Shown here piece by piece: positions 28,818 to 42,493 of a stretch of 64,000 bases of DNA. The position numbers and the translations under genes are program-made. Source of the stretch: Balaenoptera acutorostrata (Eukaryota > Chordata > Mammalia > Artiodactyla > Balaenopteridae). The DNA lies in contig NC_080072.1 in assembly GCF_949987535.1 (NCBI RefSeq), forward strand, positions 55,434,356 to 55,498,355, written 5' to 3'. The notes under the pieces are model-generated. The model was not told where the DNA came from and made no database searches. It worked only from the letters and a program-made list of their open reading frames with translations. The number at the start of each line of letters is the position of its first letter. Positions within the stretch are counted from its first letter, which is position 1.

Positions 28818-29645
28818 ACAATAAATGCTGGAGAGGGTGTGGAGAAAAGGGAACACTCTTGCACTGTTGGTGGGAATGTAAATTGATACAGCCACTATGG
28901 AGAACAGTATGGAGGTTCCTTAAAAAACTAAACATAGAACTACCATACTACCCAGCAATCCCACTACTGGGCATATACCCTGAGAAAACCATAATTCAAA
29001 AAGAGTCATGTACCAAAATGTTCATTGCAGCTCTATTTACAATAGCCAGGACATGGAAGCAACCTAAGTGTCCATCATCAGATGAATGGATAAAGAAGAT
29101 GTGGCACATATATACAATGGAATATTACTCAGCCATAAAAAGAAATGAAATGGAGGTATTTGTAATGAGGTGGATGGAGTTAGAGTCTGTCATACAGAGT
29201 GAAGTAAGTCAGAAAGAGAAAAACAAATACAGTATGCTAACACATATATATGGAATCTAAGGGAAAAAAAAAAAAAGGTCATGAAGAACCTAGTGGCAAG
29301 ACGGGAATAAAGACACAGACCTACTAGAGAATGGACTTGAGGATACGGGGAGGGGGTGGGGTGAGATGTGACAGGGTAAGAGAGTGTCATGGACATATAT
29401 ACACTACCAAATGTAAAATAGATAGCTAGTGGGAAGCAGCCGCATAGCACAGGGAGATCAGCTCGGTGCTTTGTGACCACCTAGAGGGGTGGGATAGGGA
29501 GGGTGGGAGGGAGGGAGATGCAAGAGGGAAGAAATATGGGAACATATGTATATGTATAACTGATTCACTTTGTTGTAAAGCAGAAACTAACACACCATTG
29601 TAAAGCAATTATACTCCAATAAAGATGTTTAAAAAAAAAAAAAAA
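28818..29645 (+). mobile_element. 5'-truncated young L1, ORF2 C-terminus and 3' UTR
   Basis: About 830 bp of a relatively young L1 in UVRAG sense orientation. The reading frame at 28859-29260 (133 codons) is the intact ORF2 C-terminus, with the conserved [18 protein letters not shown] and MEYYSAIKRNEMEVF signatures and a natural stop at 29258-29260. It lacks the endonuclease and reverse-transcriptase domains, so it is inert. A G-rich 3' UTR follows, then 'ccaataaagatg' with the polyadenylation signal (about 29618-29623) and a 15-bp A-tail. I saw no convincing TSD. Clean frame and tail suggest recent insertion. Confidence 0.93.
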
Positions 29646-31366
<1,721 letters not shown>

Positions 31367-31376
31367 GAAGAGTGAT

Positions 31377-31689
31377 ACAAATGAACCTAGCTATGAAACA
31401 GATACAGAATCAGGGACACAGAGAATAGACTGGTGGTTGCCACGGGGGAGAGGAGTGGGATTTTGGGATTAGCAGATGCAAACTGGTATATACAGAATGG
31501 ATAAACAACAAGTTCCTACTGTATAGCACAGGGAACTATATTCAGTATCCTGTGATAAACCATAATGGAAAAGAATATGAAAAAGAATGTAAATATATGT
31601 ATAACTGAGTCACTTTGCTGTATAGCAGTAATTAATACAACATTGTAATTCAACTATACTTCAATAAAAAATAAATTTAAAAAAAAATG
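31377..31689 (+). mobile_element. 5'-truncated L1 3' end, sense
   Basis: About 313 bp: 'acacagagaatagactggtg', 'ctactgtatagcacagggaa', 'tatacttcaataaaaaataa' and A-tail. TSD 'gaagagtgat' at 31367-31376 and 31690-31699. Non-coding 3' end only; it carries AATAAA in UVRAG sense orientation. Confidence 0.87.
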
Positions 31690-31699
31690 GAAGAGTGAT

Positions 31700-32030
31700 T
31701 AAAACAGGAATGGGAAGACCTATATTTGAGTCCTGGTTCCCCTTCTAGAAACCATCTATTTTGGAGCAAGTCATCTAAGCTTTGAGTTGATTTTCTAATT
31801 GATAGTATGAGCACATTAGTTCATGTACTACCTGTTTTACATGATTGTTAAGATTTTATTTAAGAGCAAGACATTTTGCCTTATCTTTAATCCTCCTGAA
31901 CACACACAAAAGAAACCTATAAGGAAGGTGGTATAATCTCATTTTACAATGTGTAAATGAGCTATTTAGTGACTTGCATGAGACCACAAAGCTAAGTAAT
32001 GATCTTGCTGGAATTTGTCTGGTTTCCATT
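31700..32030. repeat. Two MIR fossils in opposite orientation
   Basis: 31700-31855 resembles a sense MIR ('tttgagtcctggttcccctt', 'gagcaagtcatctaagcttt'). 31856-32030 is an antisense MIR ('ctcattttacaatgtgtaaa', 'agaccacaaagctaagtaat'). Confidence 0.65.
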
Positions 32031-32139
32031 GTACAGTGTTCCCTCTAATCTCTGTAAGTCATACAGATGTGCTTTGGTGTTAATTTTAGGTGTTACTTTT
32101 ATGTTATGGTGTCTTGAAGCTCATGACACATCTTTTCCC

Positions 32140-33080
32140 CCATTCTTTCATTCATTCATTTATTTAATAAACCTATTAAGTACCTTGAGCCCTGTGTCAG
32201 GTTGCAGGGATACAGAATATTCATTTATTGAAAAAAATATCAGTTGAGCACCTGAATGCCAGACACTGTGCTGTGTTTTGAGGATATAACGATGGAAAAA
32301 GCAAATATATTCTCTTCTTTCATGGAGCATACAACCTATTGAGGGAGACAGGCAATAAACAAGAAAATAAGTATTTAAAAAGTGTTTAATAAATGAATAC
32401 ACTATCTTAGAGAATAGTGGAACCTACTGTAGATAAAGCAGTCAGAGAAGACCTGTCTGAGGAGAAACATTTAACCCAAAATCTGAAGGCTGAAAGGTAC
32501 CAACTACACTACAGCTGGGGGAGGAGCATTCCTAGAAGAGGGAGCGGTCATGATGGAGGATACGGAGGAATGGGCTTGATATATCTGAAAAATTCAGAGT
32601 GAGGGGCATGGGAGAAGATACCTGTATTTTGGGCAGATCATGTAATCTCTCAGAGCTTAATTTCTTCACCTGTAAAATGAGGTAATATTTACATCTTAAG
32701 TTCATTGTGATGATTGACTGAGATTGCATTTGAAAGGGCTTTTCATATAGAAGGCACTCAATAAATGTAATTGGAATTAGTTGCAAGAGAGAGGAAGGAA
32801 GGAAGGACAGAAAAGACCAGAGCAGCCCTGTGTGGCTGGAGCATAGTGAGAAAAGGGAAGAGTTCCATCAGAAGAGGTAAGAGAGTCAGCCAGGGCCTTG
32901 AGGCCACTGGAAGGAGTTTCTAGTTTATTCTCAGTGGAGTGGGAAAGCCCTGAAGGGCTTCAAGAGGGGGGATGATATGAGTTGATCTATGTTTTTTAAA
33001 AGTCACTCTGGCTGCTAAATACAGAATGATTTGAGAGGCGGCAACAAGAGAAGCAGGGCTATCGGTATTGGAGTATCACC
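32140..33080 (+). repeat. Ancient mammalian repeat split by a MIR
   Basis: Begins 'tcattcattcatttattta', 'gttgagcacctgaatgccag', continues 'tcatggagcatacaacctat', 'cctgtgtggctggagcatag', 'gtcactctggctgctaaata'. Similar in style to 17726-19150. A sense MIR lies at 32620-32790 ('tcttcacctgtaaaatgagg', 'gaaggcactcaataaatg'). Open frames here are not genes. Confidence 0.6.
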
Positions 33081-34767
33081 TTAATTCATTCTGGGATGTT
33101 TCTTGATTCTATTTTTGTTTTCTGGAGGTGATTTATTTCCTAGCTTTTGTTTGCTATCTATACTTAGTATGCCCAACAAGCTGAATACATTTCTTCTTCC
33201 CTTAACAGAGTTAGTTTAGCTTTCAAGTGCAGTTTTTACTGCTAAAAAAATGAAATGGGAGATAAAGTGAAATAAATATTTCATTCTACTCTAAGGCCCT
33301 GTTTACTTCCCATGACTCCTAGGAATCAGAAATTTTAAGAAGCACATATGGTAATATTGGACTTGAAAATCTTACGTTGGCATTCTGTAAGGCACTTCCA
33401 TGTACTAAATTTACTGAGTGCCTTGTGTGTGTGTCATTTACGGTGTCAGGTGCTGGGAGTGTACAAAGGTAACCAAGGCATTGATCCTACCTCTGTGAAA
33501 CTTCAGTCCACTTGAGGTTAACCAGGCACTTAGAAGTTTATACCGGTACCTGGGACTCAGAGAGTGGGAATAACCAGGTCTATCAGGAGGGAATCAGGAA
33601 AATCTTTATAGAGAAGATGATGCCTGAGGTATTTTAAAAGATGAAATAGTATTCTGCTGTTGAAAGAAGGATGGGACATTTTAGGTTCGGTGAGTAGGAA
33701 TATGGTAACGTGGAACATCATACTTGATGCTGTCTTGTTTATTTAATTCTCACCACTGTGAGAATTAATTCCTTCTGTGAGGGAAAGAATTATACTCAAC
33801 TTTTTTTTTTTTTAAGACAAGAAAATTGCGGCTCAGAAAGATTAGTTAATTTTTCCGAAGACTCATACTAGCCACTGGCAGAGCTAAAATCATCCCTGGT
33901 CAGCCTGATTTTAAGGTCCATATTATTCCTGTCATGATGCAGTTTTCTTCCTTGTTTTGAATAATAACCTCTTCCAGACTTCTGACAACTTTTAGTGTTC
34001 TGTAGCAGCTGCATTCTTAGTAAGACTCTAGTGACAGAACTCTAAACCGGTTATTCTGTTACATTCATGAGACTTTGCTGGGATAGACTTTACATTGTAT
34101 GGCTTGATACTGTTTGGGAAACTCCTCCATAGTGACCCAACACTTACTGTGCTCTTCTACTCTTCTAACTGGGTAAGTTTCAGTTAGAATATTCCAGAGA
34201 GACTGGGACACAACGGGAGAAACTTGTCCAGTGAAGGGTATTCATTTGAGTTCCATTGACTGAGACATTTCTCATCCAAAATAAAAAAAAAAGAAAACTG
34301 TTTGTGTGTGTTTTTAAGTAATCCATAACACGAGAGCCTTTCATGGTAATGAGACCCAGATTTCCTTCTGTGTCTGTATCCCTTCATGCAGGCATGATTT
34401 CTTGGAAAGGAGAGTCCATATGTCAAACAGTGTCTCATTGAGAACATGGAATCATTCCATAGATGCTGTGGCAATGATTAGAGTCTTAAATATTTTGTCC
34501 TGTCTGGATCAGTGGGTGGATGGTTCCTTACCAAATCAGCTGCCTCAGTGATTGGGAAGGCAGGATGGTAAGAGCTTTTAGATCACTTATTGTACTTGGA
34601 TGCATTTGAGTATTAGTAGTTTGTCCAACATGTAAGTCAAAGGGACATTTGAATGAATTTATAATGTTGTCATGGCCATTGTGGGTTTGTGGAATCTATT
34701 ATCATAACAATTACATAAAAGATTTAATTATTATAAAAATTACTGCCCCCCCGAGTAGATACCTACA
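33081..34767. other. UVRAG intron with weak fossil repeats
   Basis: 33410-33640 resembles the same ancient repeat ('ggtgtcaggtgctgggagtg'). 33810-33920 is an antisense MIR remnant ('aattgcggctcagaaagatt'). The rest is unassigned; the reverse 96-codon frame at 34184-34474 has no recognisable domain. Confidence 0.45.
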
Positions 34768-34783
34768 TTTAAAAAACAAACCA

Positions 34784-35072
34784 CAGGGGCTTCCCTGGTG
34801 GCGCAGTGGTTGAGAATCTGCCTGCCAATCCAGGGGACACAGGTTCGAGCCCTGGTCTGGGAAGATCCCACATGCTGCGGAGCAACTGGGCCCATGAGCC
34901 ACAATTACTGAGCCTGCGCGTCTGGAGCCTGTGCTCCGCAACAAGAGAGGCCGCGATAGTGAGAGGCCCGCGCACCGCGATGAAGAGTGGCCCCCGCTTG
35001 CCACAACTAGAGAAAGCCCTCGCACAGAAACGAAGACCCAACACAGCCATAAATAAATAAAAAATAAATAAA
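34784..35072 (+). repeat. CHR-2-type SINE, perfect TSD
   Basis: Full-length forward SINE with 'ggcttccctggtggcgcag' head and A-rich tail. TSD 'tttaaaaaacaaacca' (16 bp) at 34768-34783 and 35073-35088 is perfect. Confidence 0.95.
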
Positions 35073-35088
35073 TTTAAAAAACAAACCA

Positions 35089-35923
35089 GAAATATTTATT
35101 ATGAGGAAACTGCAGAATTTTGTTTTGCTTGTAAGCCCCTTAAAACATTGTTTTAATAAGGGCTTTTTCGCTTACCTGAGTCTACAGTTTATTCCTGTTC
35201 CTCCCTGAACCCTCCCACTCCCCCTCTAACTTCTTTTCACCAACAAACCTATCATCTGTGACCTTTCTAACCTCCAGAGCAGCATAAGGAATACAAGCCT
35301 CTGCTCTGCATTAGGTGTTAGGGGCGTCATTAATGCTTACTGGAAAAGCACACCCCAGAGAGCCAGGTTTTGGCTTTGGCAGGTAAAAAGTCTTTTAGAT
35401 CTTGGAATGCTGGAAACCTTAAACCTTTTGGTTTTTTTAGCTAAAGTGATTGGCAACAGAATGTGACATCTGAGGTTTCGTGGCCAGCAATAGCCATAAT
35501 TAACCACATGAGCTCACATTTTCCCACTGGAGGTTCAGTGGTCTTGGGGTGATGAAAGTGACTTCCCTACCAGGAGGTGGTTTTCCTTTTGAGGGTATTG
35601 GAATACCCTTGGGCCCTGTAATGCCTTACCCGTGGTCCTTTTAAAATGCTTTTTAATGTAAAGCTTCAATATTGGAAATCCAACACCACGGTGTTTAACT
35701 GCGAGGCTGTGACGGAGCACTATGGCCTGGAATGGGAAACAACCTAGGGTTTTTAATGGGTGGAGTGGGGAGTCTTGTGGTGGAAACAATGGTGAGTGTG
35801 AATAACTAGAATCAAAACTGATTTCCAGTATTAGCCAGTTTTCAGTTTTTGCTATTTCTTTTTGGTTTTTGATGTACATATATAGGATTCTCTTAGAGAT
35901 GCCCTTTTATGTTTAAATTTAAG
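35089..35923. other. UVRAG intron, unassigned
   Basis: About 830 bp with no gene and no nameable repeat. A reverse 114-codon frame (35535-35879) has no family signature. Confidence 0.45.
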
Positions 35924-35936
35924 CAAAATTGTTTTG

Positions 35937-36229
35937 TTTTTAATTAATTTTATTTATTTATTTTTGGCTGCTTTGGGTCTTCGTTGCTGGGCGCAGGCTT
36001 TCTCTAGTTGCGGCAAGCGGGGGCTGCTCTTCGTTGCAGTGCGCGGGCTTCTCATTGCGGTAGCTTCTCTTCGTTGCGGTGCACGGTCTCTAGGTGCGCA
36101 GGCTTCAGTAGTTGTGGCGCACGGGCTTAGTTGCTCCGCAGCATGTGAGATCTTCCCGGACCAGGTTCAAACCCGTGTCCCCTGCATTGGCAGGCAGATT
36201 CTTAACCACTGTGCCACCAGGGAAACCCA
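35937..36229 (-). repeat. CHR-type SINE, perfect TSD
   Basis: Reverse SINE with (attt)n tail and head 'tgccaccagggaaaccc'. TSD 'caaaattgttttg' at 35924-35936 and 36230-36242. It pairs in inverse orientation with the SINE at 34784-35072 and with that at 39672-39958. Confidence 0.94.
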
Positions 36230-37737
36230 CAAAATTGTTTTGATTATTGAAAGGAGGTGATGTTAGAAGACCAGTTTCCGTTCTTTTAATATATATGTGG
36301 ATGTAGTCCTCGAAATAGGCAAACTTAATTCTTTAGTATTACCCTTTTAGTAATACGGAAAACTGGAGATGCTTGAGAGTTTAGCATTGGATAGATTTTT
36401 TAAACTATAGTTTGCATTTGACCTATTTTGGGCAGGCTAACTAAGAGGCCTTCTGATTTTTGGAAGTTTTCAAATCCTTTTCTGTCAGGTCACATACGAA
36501 AGGAAAAGCTTACTTACTGTAAGTTCTCTTTTTTTTCCTCTCCCTTCAAAAGAAGGTTCTGAAAGACCAAGTCCTTTTACTGATAGAAATATTTTAAATT
36601 TGATAAGCCCTATTCTTTAGAGAAAGCAGGAGGCAGGATTCAGCAACATCTGATGGAACTCACCATGCCAGCTGTGCTTCCAGGGATAAATATTTGGGGG
36701 GCTGGGGTGTAGATACAATTCTCTCTCCCACTCCATCCTCATAGTTTTTACTTATATGGCTTTGACTAAGTCACTTATGCCACATGAATCTTACTTTTCT
36801 CATTTCTAAGTTGATAGCATCAGATTCAGTGATTTCCAGGGTTTCTCCTGGCTCTAATATTATATACGATGATTAAATTATAATGTAATGCATTTACAAT
36901 GTAATGTAATTTCAGTCTCTAAGGTAGTCTGATACACATATTTCAACAGTAGTAAAGTATTGTAGTACTGTGAGTCTGGGCCAAGAGCACATGGTCTAAA
37001 AATAGGATTCTCGTCAGTTCGGGCATGCCCAGTAGTCAGTTGAAAGGAATGCTGTTTGATTTTTTTTTTCATCAGTTTGATTTGAGGGAACATGTTACCA
37101 AGGACTTTTTATGTGTTCTTTGCCCTTACTAGAAAAGTGTGAAAAAACTAAGATAATACACGTGTGTCATATATGCTTGGTGTGTTCTAGGCTCCGAAGT
37201 TAAAAATTGTTACACTCCACAGTAAAGTTCTGTGACAGTGTGGTAGGGTGCTTAAAGACAGAGGCATCCGTGTCAGGTCAACCCATATACTAGCTGTCTT
37301 AGTTTGGACAGGTTCCTTAACCTCTTTGAACCTTATTCACCTATAAATGGAATGAAATAGCATATAAAACATGCCCAGTTTATTAATTGTTGATGAATGA
37401 ATGACTGTCAGAAATAAAGCATCATGGTCAATTCCTGGCAGAAAAACAAAGTGTACAATAAAAGTTACCTATTTTTACAGTATGGTCAAGGAATCTGCTT
37501 TGGTAGTCAAGGGTGGAGAATGCACTGAGTAGTATACGGCTATAGTAGGGGTCCTACAGTAAGAAGGTAGTGCTTAGATAACCAAGTTTAAATATAAAAA
37601 AGAGGAATGTGGAAAATATTACTAATAATTGAAGTTAAAGTTACTCTTAAAAATCAGGAAATACTCAAGCCAAGGTCATCTCAATCATTTCAGCCTTTCT
37701 CTAGCCAGATGTATTACAGATATGTGTTAAATGTATA

Positions 37738-37738
<1 letters not shown>

Positions 37739-37778
<40 letters not shown>

Positions 37779-37779
37779 A
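37739..37779. repeat. (GT)n(GA)n microsatellite
   Basis: About 14 bp of GT followed by about 26 bp of GA. Confidence 0.97.
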
Positions 37780-37939
37780 CTTTTTAAAGTATTTTAAGAA
37801 TATTGTATACCAAGCAGTTACTTTTTCCTTCCCCCTGGGGCAAGCTTAAAACTTTTTATTGTGTTACCCTCAGTTCTGGGTACCTGAATGATTATTTGTT
37901 GCTTGGGTAGGCAGTAGCAGAAATCTAGATGTTGAGTTA

Positions 37940-37973
37940 AAAATCTGTGACTTCTTAAAATCTGTGACTTCTT
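37940..37973. repeat. 17-bp tandem duplication
   Basis: 'aaaatctgtgacttctt' occurs twice head-to-tail with no mismatch. Confidence 0.95.
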
Positions 37974-38626
37974 AAAAGATACATACTTATGTTTGACTGT
38001 AGGAGACATGTATTTTTTCCAACAGTTGCTTCCACACAAAAATTGCATAAATGGAATATATATGAACAATGTGGTTTTTGACCTTTTACTATTAAAAACA
38101 TTTTTTCTCCTTATCCTATCTCAAACTTCACAGACTTAAACAATGCTCTCTTTATGAATATTGAGAACATACCCCATAAGGATGCACTGTGTTGTTTCAC
38201 TTCACCTTGGAATTAATAATGTTGTACAATAGTACAACAGTACAACTGTTTTGCTTATAAAGTTGTTAACGAGTAAAATGTATAACGTTAATATAGATGT
38301 ATGTTTAAACCTCTGAAACTAATTTTTGCATTGTATAATAGACTCAGGTATTATTTTTGCCCTTAAAAATGCTGGGAAAGAGAGTAATGGAGATTTGAAT
38401 GCAGTAAGAACTCTTAAGATTATATATCAAATTTTAATCTCATCACATTAATTATTGGGAAATAGTTTTAAATGTAGTAGATGAAATTTCAAATCTTATT
38501 AATGTGTTTAGATTTCTATAAAATTCATATAATTTAGATAAGTGAATAATATTTTATCAATTATTTCTTATAAAATCTCTCTTGAAATTGATTTATTATG
38601 ATCTCATAGCTACATTTATAAGGTAA

Positions 38627-39079
<453 letters not shown>

Positions 39080-40080
39080 CACCAAATGAAATGCTTAAAG
39101 ATTTGTCAGAGAGACAACCAGGAAAAAGATAAAAGACTTAACAGCAGATTGTACATATCTAAAGAATGGGTTTGTTAACTGGAAGATAGCCCAGGAGAAA
39201 ATACCTGACCAGGCACAAGAACAAAAGATGGATTTATCGAAAAGTGCTAGACATATGTAGGACACAATAAAAAGTCTAATATACATATACTTGGAGTCAC
39301 AGAGAGGGAGAAGAGAGCACATAGGGTAATTGTAACATTTTAAGAGATAATGACAGAGTTCAAATTTGACAAAAGACATCAAGCTATAAGTTCAAGAAGC
39401 ATTAAATACAACACAAAATAAGTACAAAGCAAACATACTTAGGGGAATTATAGTAAAACAGCTGAAAACCAAAGAGATAAAGTGAAAATATTAAAAGTAC
39501 CTAGAGAGAAAAGAGATTTGCTTCAAAAGAGCAATAATAAGGCTGAAAGCTAATTTCTTAAGATAAACATTGGGAACCGGAGGTGATGCAGTGACATTTT
39601 TAAAGCATGTAAAACAATACTGCCAACTTAGAATTCTGTATTCAGTGAATTATCCTTCAAAAATAAAGGCAGGGGACTTCCCCGGTGGCACAGTGGTTAA
39701 GAATCTTCCGCCAAAGCAGGGGATACGGGTTTGATCCCTGGTCCGGGAAGATCCCACATGCCATGGAGCAACTAAGCCCGTGCACCACAACTACTGAACC
39801 CCATGTGCCTAGGGCCCGTGCTCCACAGCAAGAGAAGCCACCACAATGAGAAGCCCGCGCACCACAATGAAGAGTAGCCCCCGCTCGCCGCAACTAGAGA
39901 AAGCCCACGCACAGCAACAAAGACCCAATGCAGCCAAAAATAAATTAATTAAAAAAAAAAAAGTAAAGGCAAAATAAAGACATTTCAGACTATCAGTAAT
40001 GAGAAAATGCATCTCAGCAGACCTATACTAAGGGAAATACTAAAGGCAGAATAAAAATAATCTAGCATAGAAACATGGAA
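39080..40080 (+). repeat. Old L1/HAL1-like LINE fragment, sense, split by a SINE
   Basis: A-rich ORF1/ORF2-style text ('caggcacaagaacaaaagat', 'agaattctgtattcagtgaa', 'atttcagactatcagtaatg'), broken frames; interrupted at 39672-39958. Confidence 0.55.
39672..39958 (+). repeat. CHR-type SINE
   Basis: Forward SINE 'ggggacttccccggtggcac' to 'cagccaaaaataaattaatt' and A-tail. TSD 'aaaataaaggca' versus 'aaaagtaaaggca'. About 840 bp downstream of a UVRAG exon. Confidence 0.92.
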
Positions 40081-40085
40081 ATGCC

Positions 40086-40189
40086 TCTCCTCCAGAAATT
40101 CTGATTCAGTTGATAGGCCCAGACATGAGAGATATTTTTCTGAAGCCCCTGAAGTGACTGTAATGTGCAGTCAGGTTTGAGAACCACTG
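40086..40189 (+). repeat. MER5-type hAT fossil
   Basis: Ends with the hAT-type terminus 'tttgagaaccactg' and contains 'attctgattcagttgatagg' and 'gactgtaatgtgcagtcag', typical of MER5A/B elements. Confidence 0.75.
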
Positions 40190-40499
40190 TTCTATTGATG
40201 GATTGGGAATGTTGTGTTCATGGGCGTGAAGAAATGAAATATCCTCCACTCTATTTAGGAAATTGCAAGAGAAAAGGCAGGAAAGGTGGGCATCAGTGGA
40301 AGAATTTAGTACTATATCTGGTAGGGCTTGTAAGTGGAGGGCAGGGAGCACATGTATAGTTTTATTCAGTTCCTTTTCAAAGGCATTGATTAATTTATAG
40401 CCCAAGTATTATTTTCAATTTCAAAACCTTTTATTTAAAGAGAGCCTGAAATACATATGTTTGACAGAAGGGGACATGAGTATGGTTTCTTTCCTCTTT

Positions 40500-41999
40500 T
40501 TAAAAAATTGAGGTGAAATTCACATAACATAACTTTTTTAAAGTGTACAATTCAGTAGCATTTAGTATCTTCATGGTGTTATGTAATCACCACTTCTATC
40601 TAGTTCCAAAACATTTTCATCACCCTGAAAGAAAACCCTGTATCTATTAAGTAGTCACTCCCTGTTCTCCTACCCAGTAACCCCTTTCTTCAGTCCCTGG
40701 CAGCCACCCATTTGCTTTCTGTCTCTATGGATTTACCTGTTCTGGATATTTCGTATAACTGGAATCATTTGCAACATGTAACCTTTTGTTTAGGGTTTCT
40801 TTCACTTAGCCTAATATTTTCAGTGTATTCACATTGAGCACAATCAGTGCTTCACTTTTATGGCTGAATAATATTCCATTGAATGTATATACCACATTTT
40901 GTTTATGCATTCATCTGTTGATGGGCATTTGGGTTATTTCCACTTTTTGGCTATGATCATTCATGTACAAGTATTTGCTTGAGTATCCATTTTCAGTTCT
41001 TTCGAGCATATAACTTGAAGTGGAATTGCTGGGTCATATGGTAATTCTATGTTTAACTTTTTGAGGCACCACCAAACTGTTTTCCACAACAGCTACACCA
41101 GCTTACATTCCCTGGTATAAAGTGGTATACATATCATTGTGCTTTTGATTTGTATTTCCTTAATGACTAATGATGTTGAACATTTCTTCATGTTCTTGCT
41201 GGCCATTTGTATATCTTATTTGGAGAAATACCTACTCAGATTTTCAGCCTGTTTTTTTTCCTTTCAGTTTTATTGAGATATAATTGATATACAGCACCGT
41301 AAAAGTTCAAGGTGTACAGCATAATGACTGACCTATATACATCATGAAATGCTGACCACAGTAAGTTTAGGGAACACCCATCATCTCATATAGGAAAAAA
41401 AATTAAAGAAATAGAAAAAAATTTTTTTCCTTGTGATGAGAACTCTTAGGACTTACTCTCTTAACCACTTTTATTTATAACATTCAGTGGTATTAATTAT
41501 ATCAATCATGTTGTATGTTACATCCCTAGTACTTGTTTATCGTATAACTGGAAGTTTGTACCTTTTGACTGCCTTCATACAATTTCCTCCCCACCCCTTA
41601 CCCCTCCGCCTCTGGTAACCATAAATCTGATCTCTTTTCCTATGAGTTTGTTTGTTTTTGAAGTACAGTTGACCTACAACACTATGTCCTGGTAACAACA
41701 TAGTGATTTGATTTTTCTGTGCATTTCAAAATGATCACTACAGTAAGTCTAATTATTGTCACCATACGAAGATATTACATAATTAAGACTATACTCCCCA
41801 CACCGTACAATTCAAACCCGTGACTCATTTAATTTGTAATTGGGAGTCTGTACCTGTTAATCTCCCTCACCTCTTGCCCATATTTTTAATTGGGTTGTTC
41901 CTGTTTTTGTTGAGTTGTAAGACTTCTTTATATATTCTGCATACTAGACTCTTATCAGATAAATCATTTGCAAGTATTTTCTCCCATTCTCTAGGTTGT
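40500..41999 (-). repeat. Stacked antisense L1 3' ends
   Basis: At least two antisense L1 3' ends: 40500-41255 ('tggaatcatttgcaacatgt', 'ggaattgctgggtcatatgg') and 41265-41820 ('tttattgagatataattgat', 'tacagcataatgactgacct'). L1 sequence then continues to the solo LTR border ('ttctcccattctctaggttg'). Confidence 0.75.
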
Positions 42000-42493
42000 T
42001 GTTACAGTTTAAGGCCTAAAATTAAGGTCAGTATTATGTGCTGCCTGGATATCTGGTGAAACCAGGAGGGCCTTGAACAGTCCCTCCCAACTCTGCTCCC
42101 GTGGATCAGGCCCCCTATCCAAACAACTCTCTTTATTCAGGGGTCTAGGTAGTCTCTGCTTATTCCTGAGTAGTGAATTTCAGTTCCTTGCCAGATGGGT
42201 AATTATGGAAACAAACCAATCACATCCTCCCCTGGGAACCAATCATCATCACTCTGTCCTTTTCATACTACAGAGCCTGCCACCCATAGCTCCTGGTTGT
42301 TCACTCTCTTCTCAAGTGTAACCCTATGTGAGCCTGCGTGGCATGCGGTGTCCTCCTCCCCTGGGATTTGAGTATGTGTGACTAGTAATCTGCTTTTAAT
42401 CTCATATGTCCAGTGTCAGATGTTGAGTGTTCAACCATCCCCATGACCCTAGGGGTCTCTTATCAATGGGGTGAATAAGAGGAGATTAAAATA
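42000..42493. mobile_element. Probable solo LTR of an endogenous retrovirus
   Basis: A roughly 494-bp non-L1 block splits L1 sequence that would otherwise join as '...ctaggttgt' + 'tttactttctttatag'. It starts 'tgttacag', is flanked by 5-bp 'gttgt' on both sides, and contains two close CCAAT-type boxes ('aaccaatcacatcctcccct' and 'ggaaccaatcatcatcac') followed by a pyrimidine-rich, U5-like part. The end reads 'aaaata' rather than the expected CA. No gag, pol or env sequence is attached, so it would be a solo LTR left by recombination. The family is not identified. Confidence 0.5.

Noticed and set aside
28859..29260. 133-codon frame considered as a host gene
   Set aside because: It is the ORF2 C-terminus of a 5'-truncated L1 with 3' UTR and A-tail; no catalytic domains.
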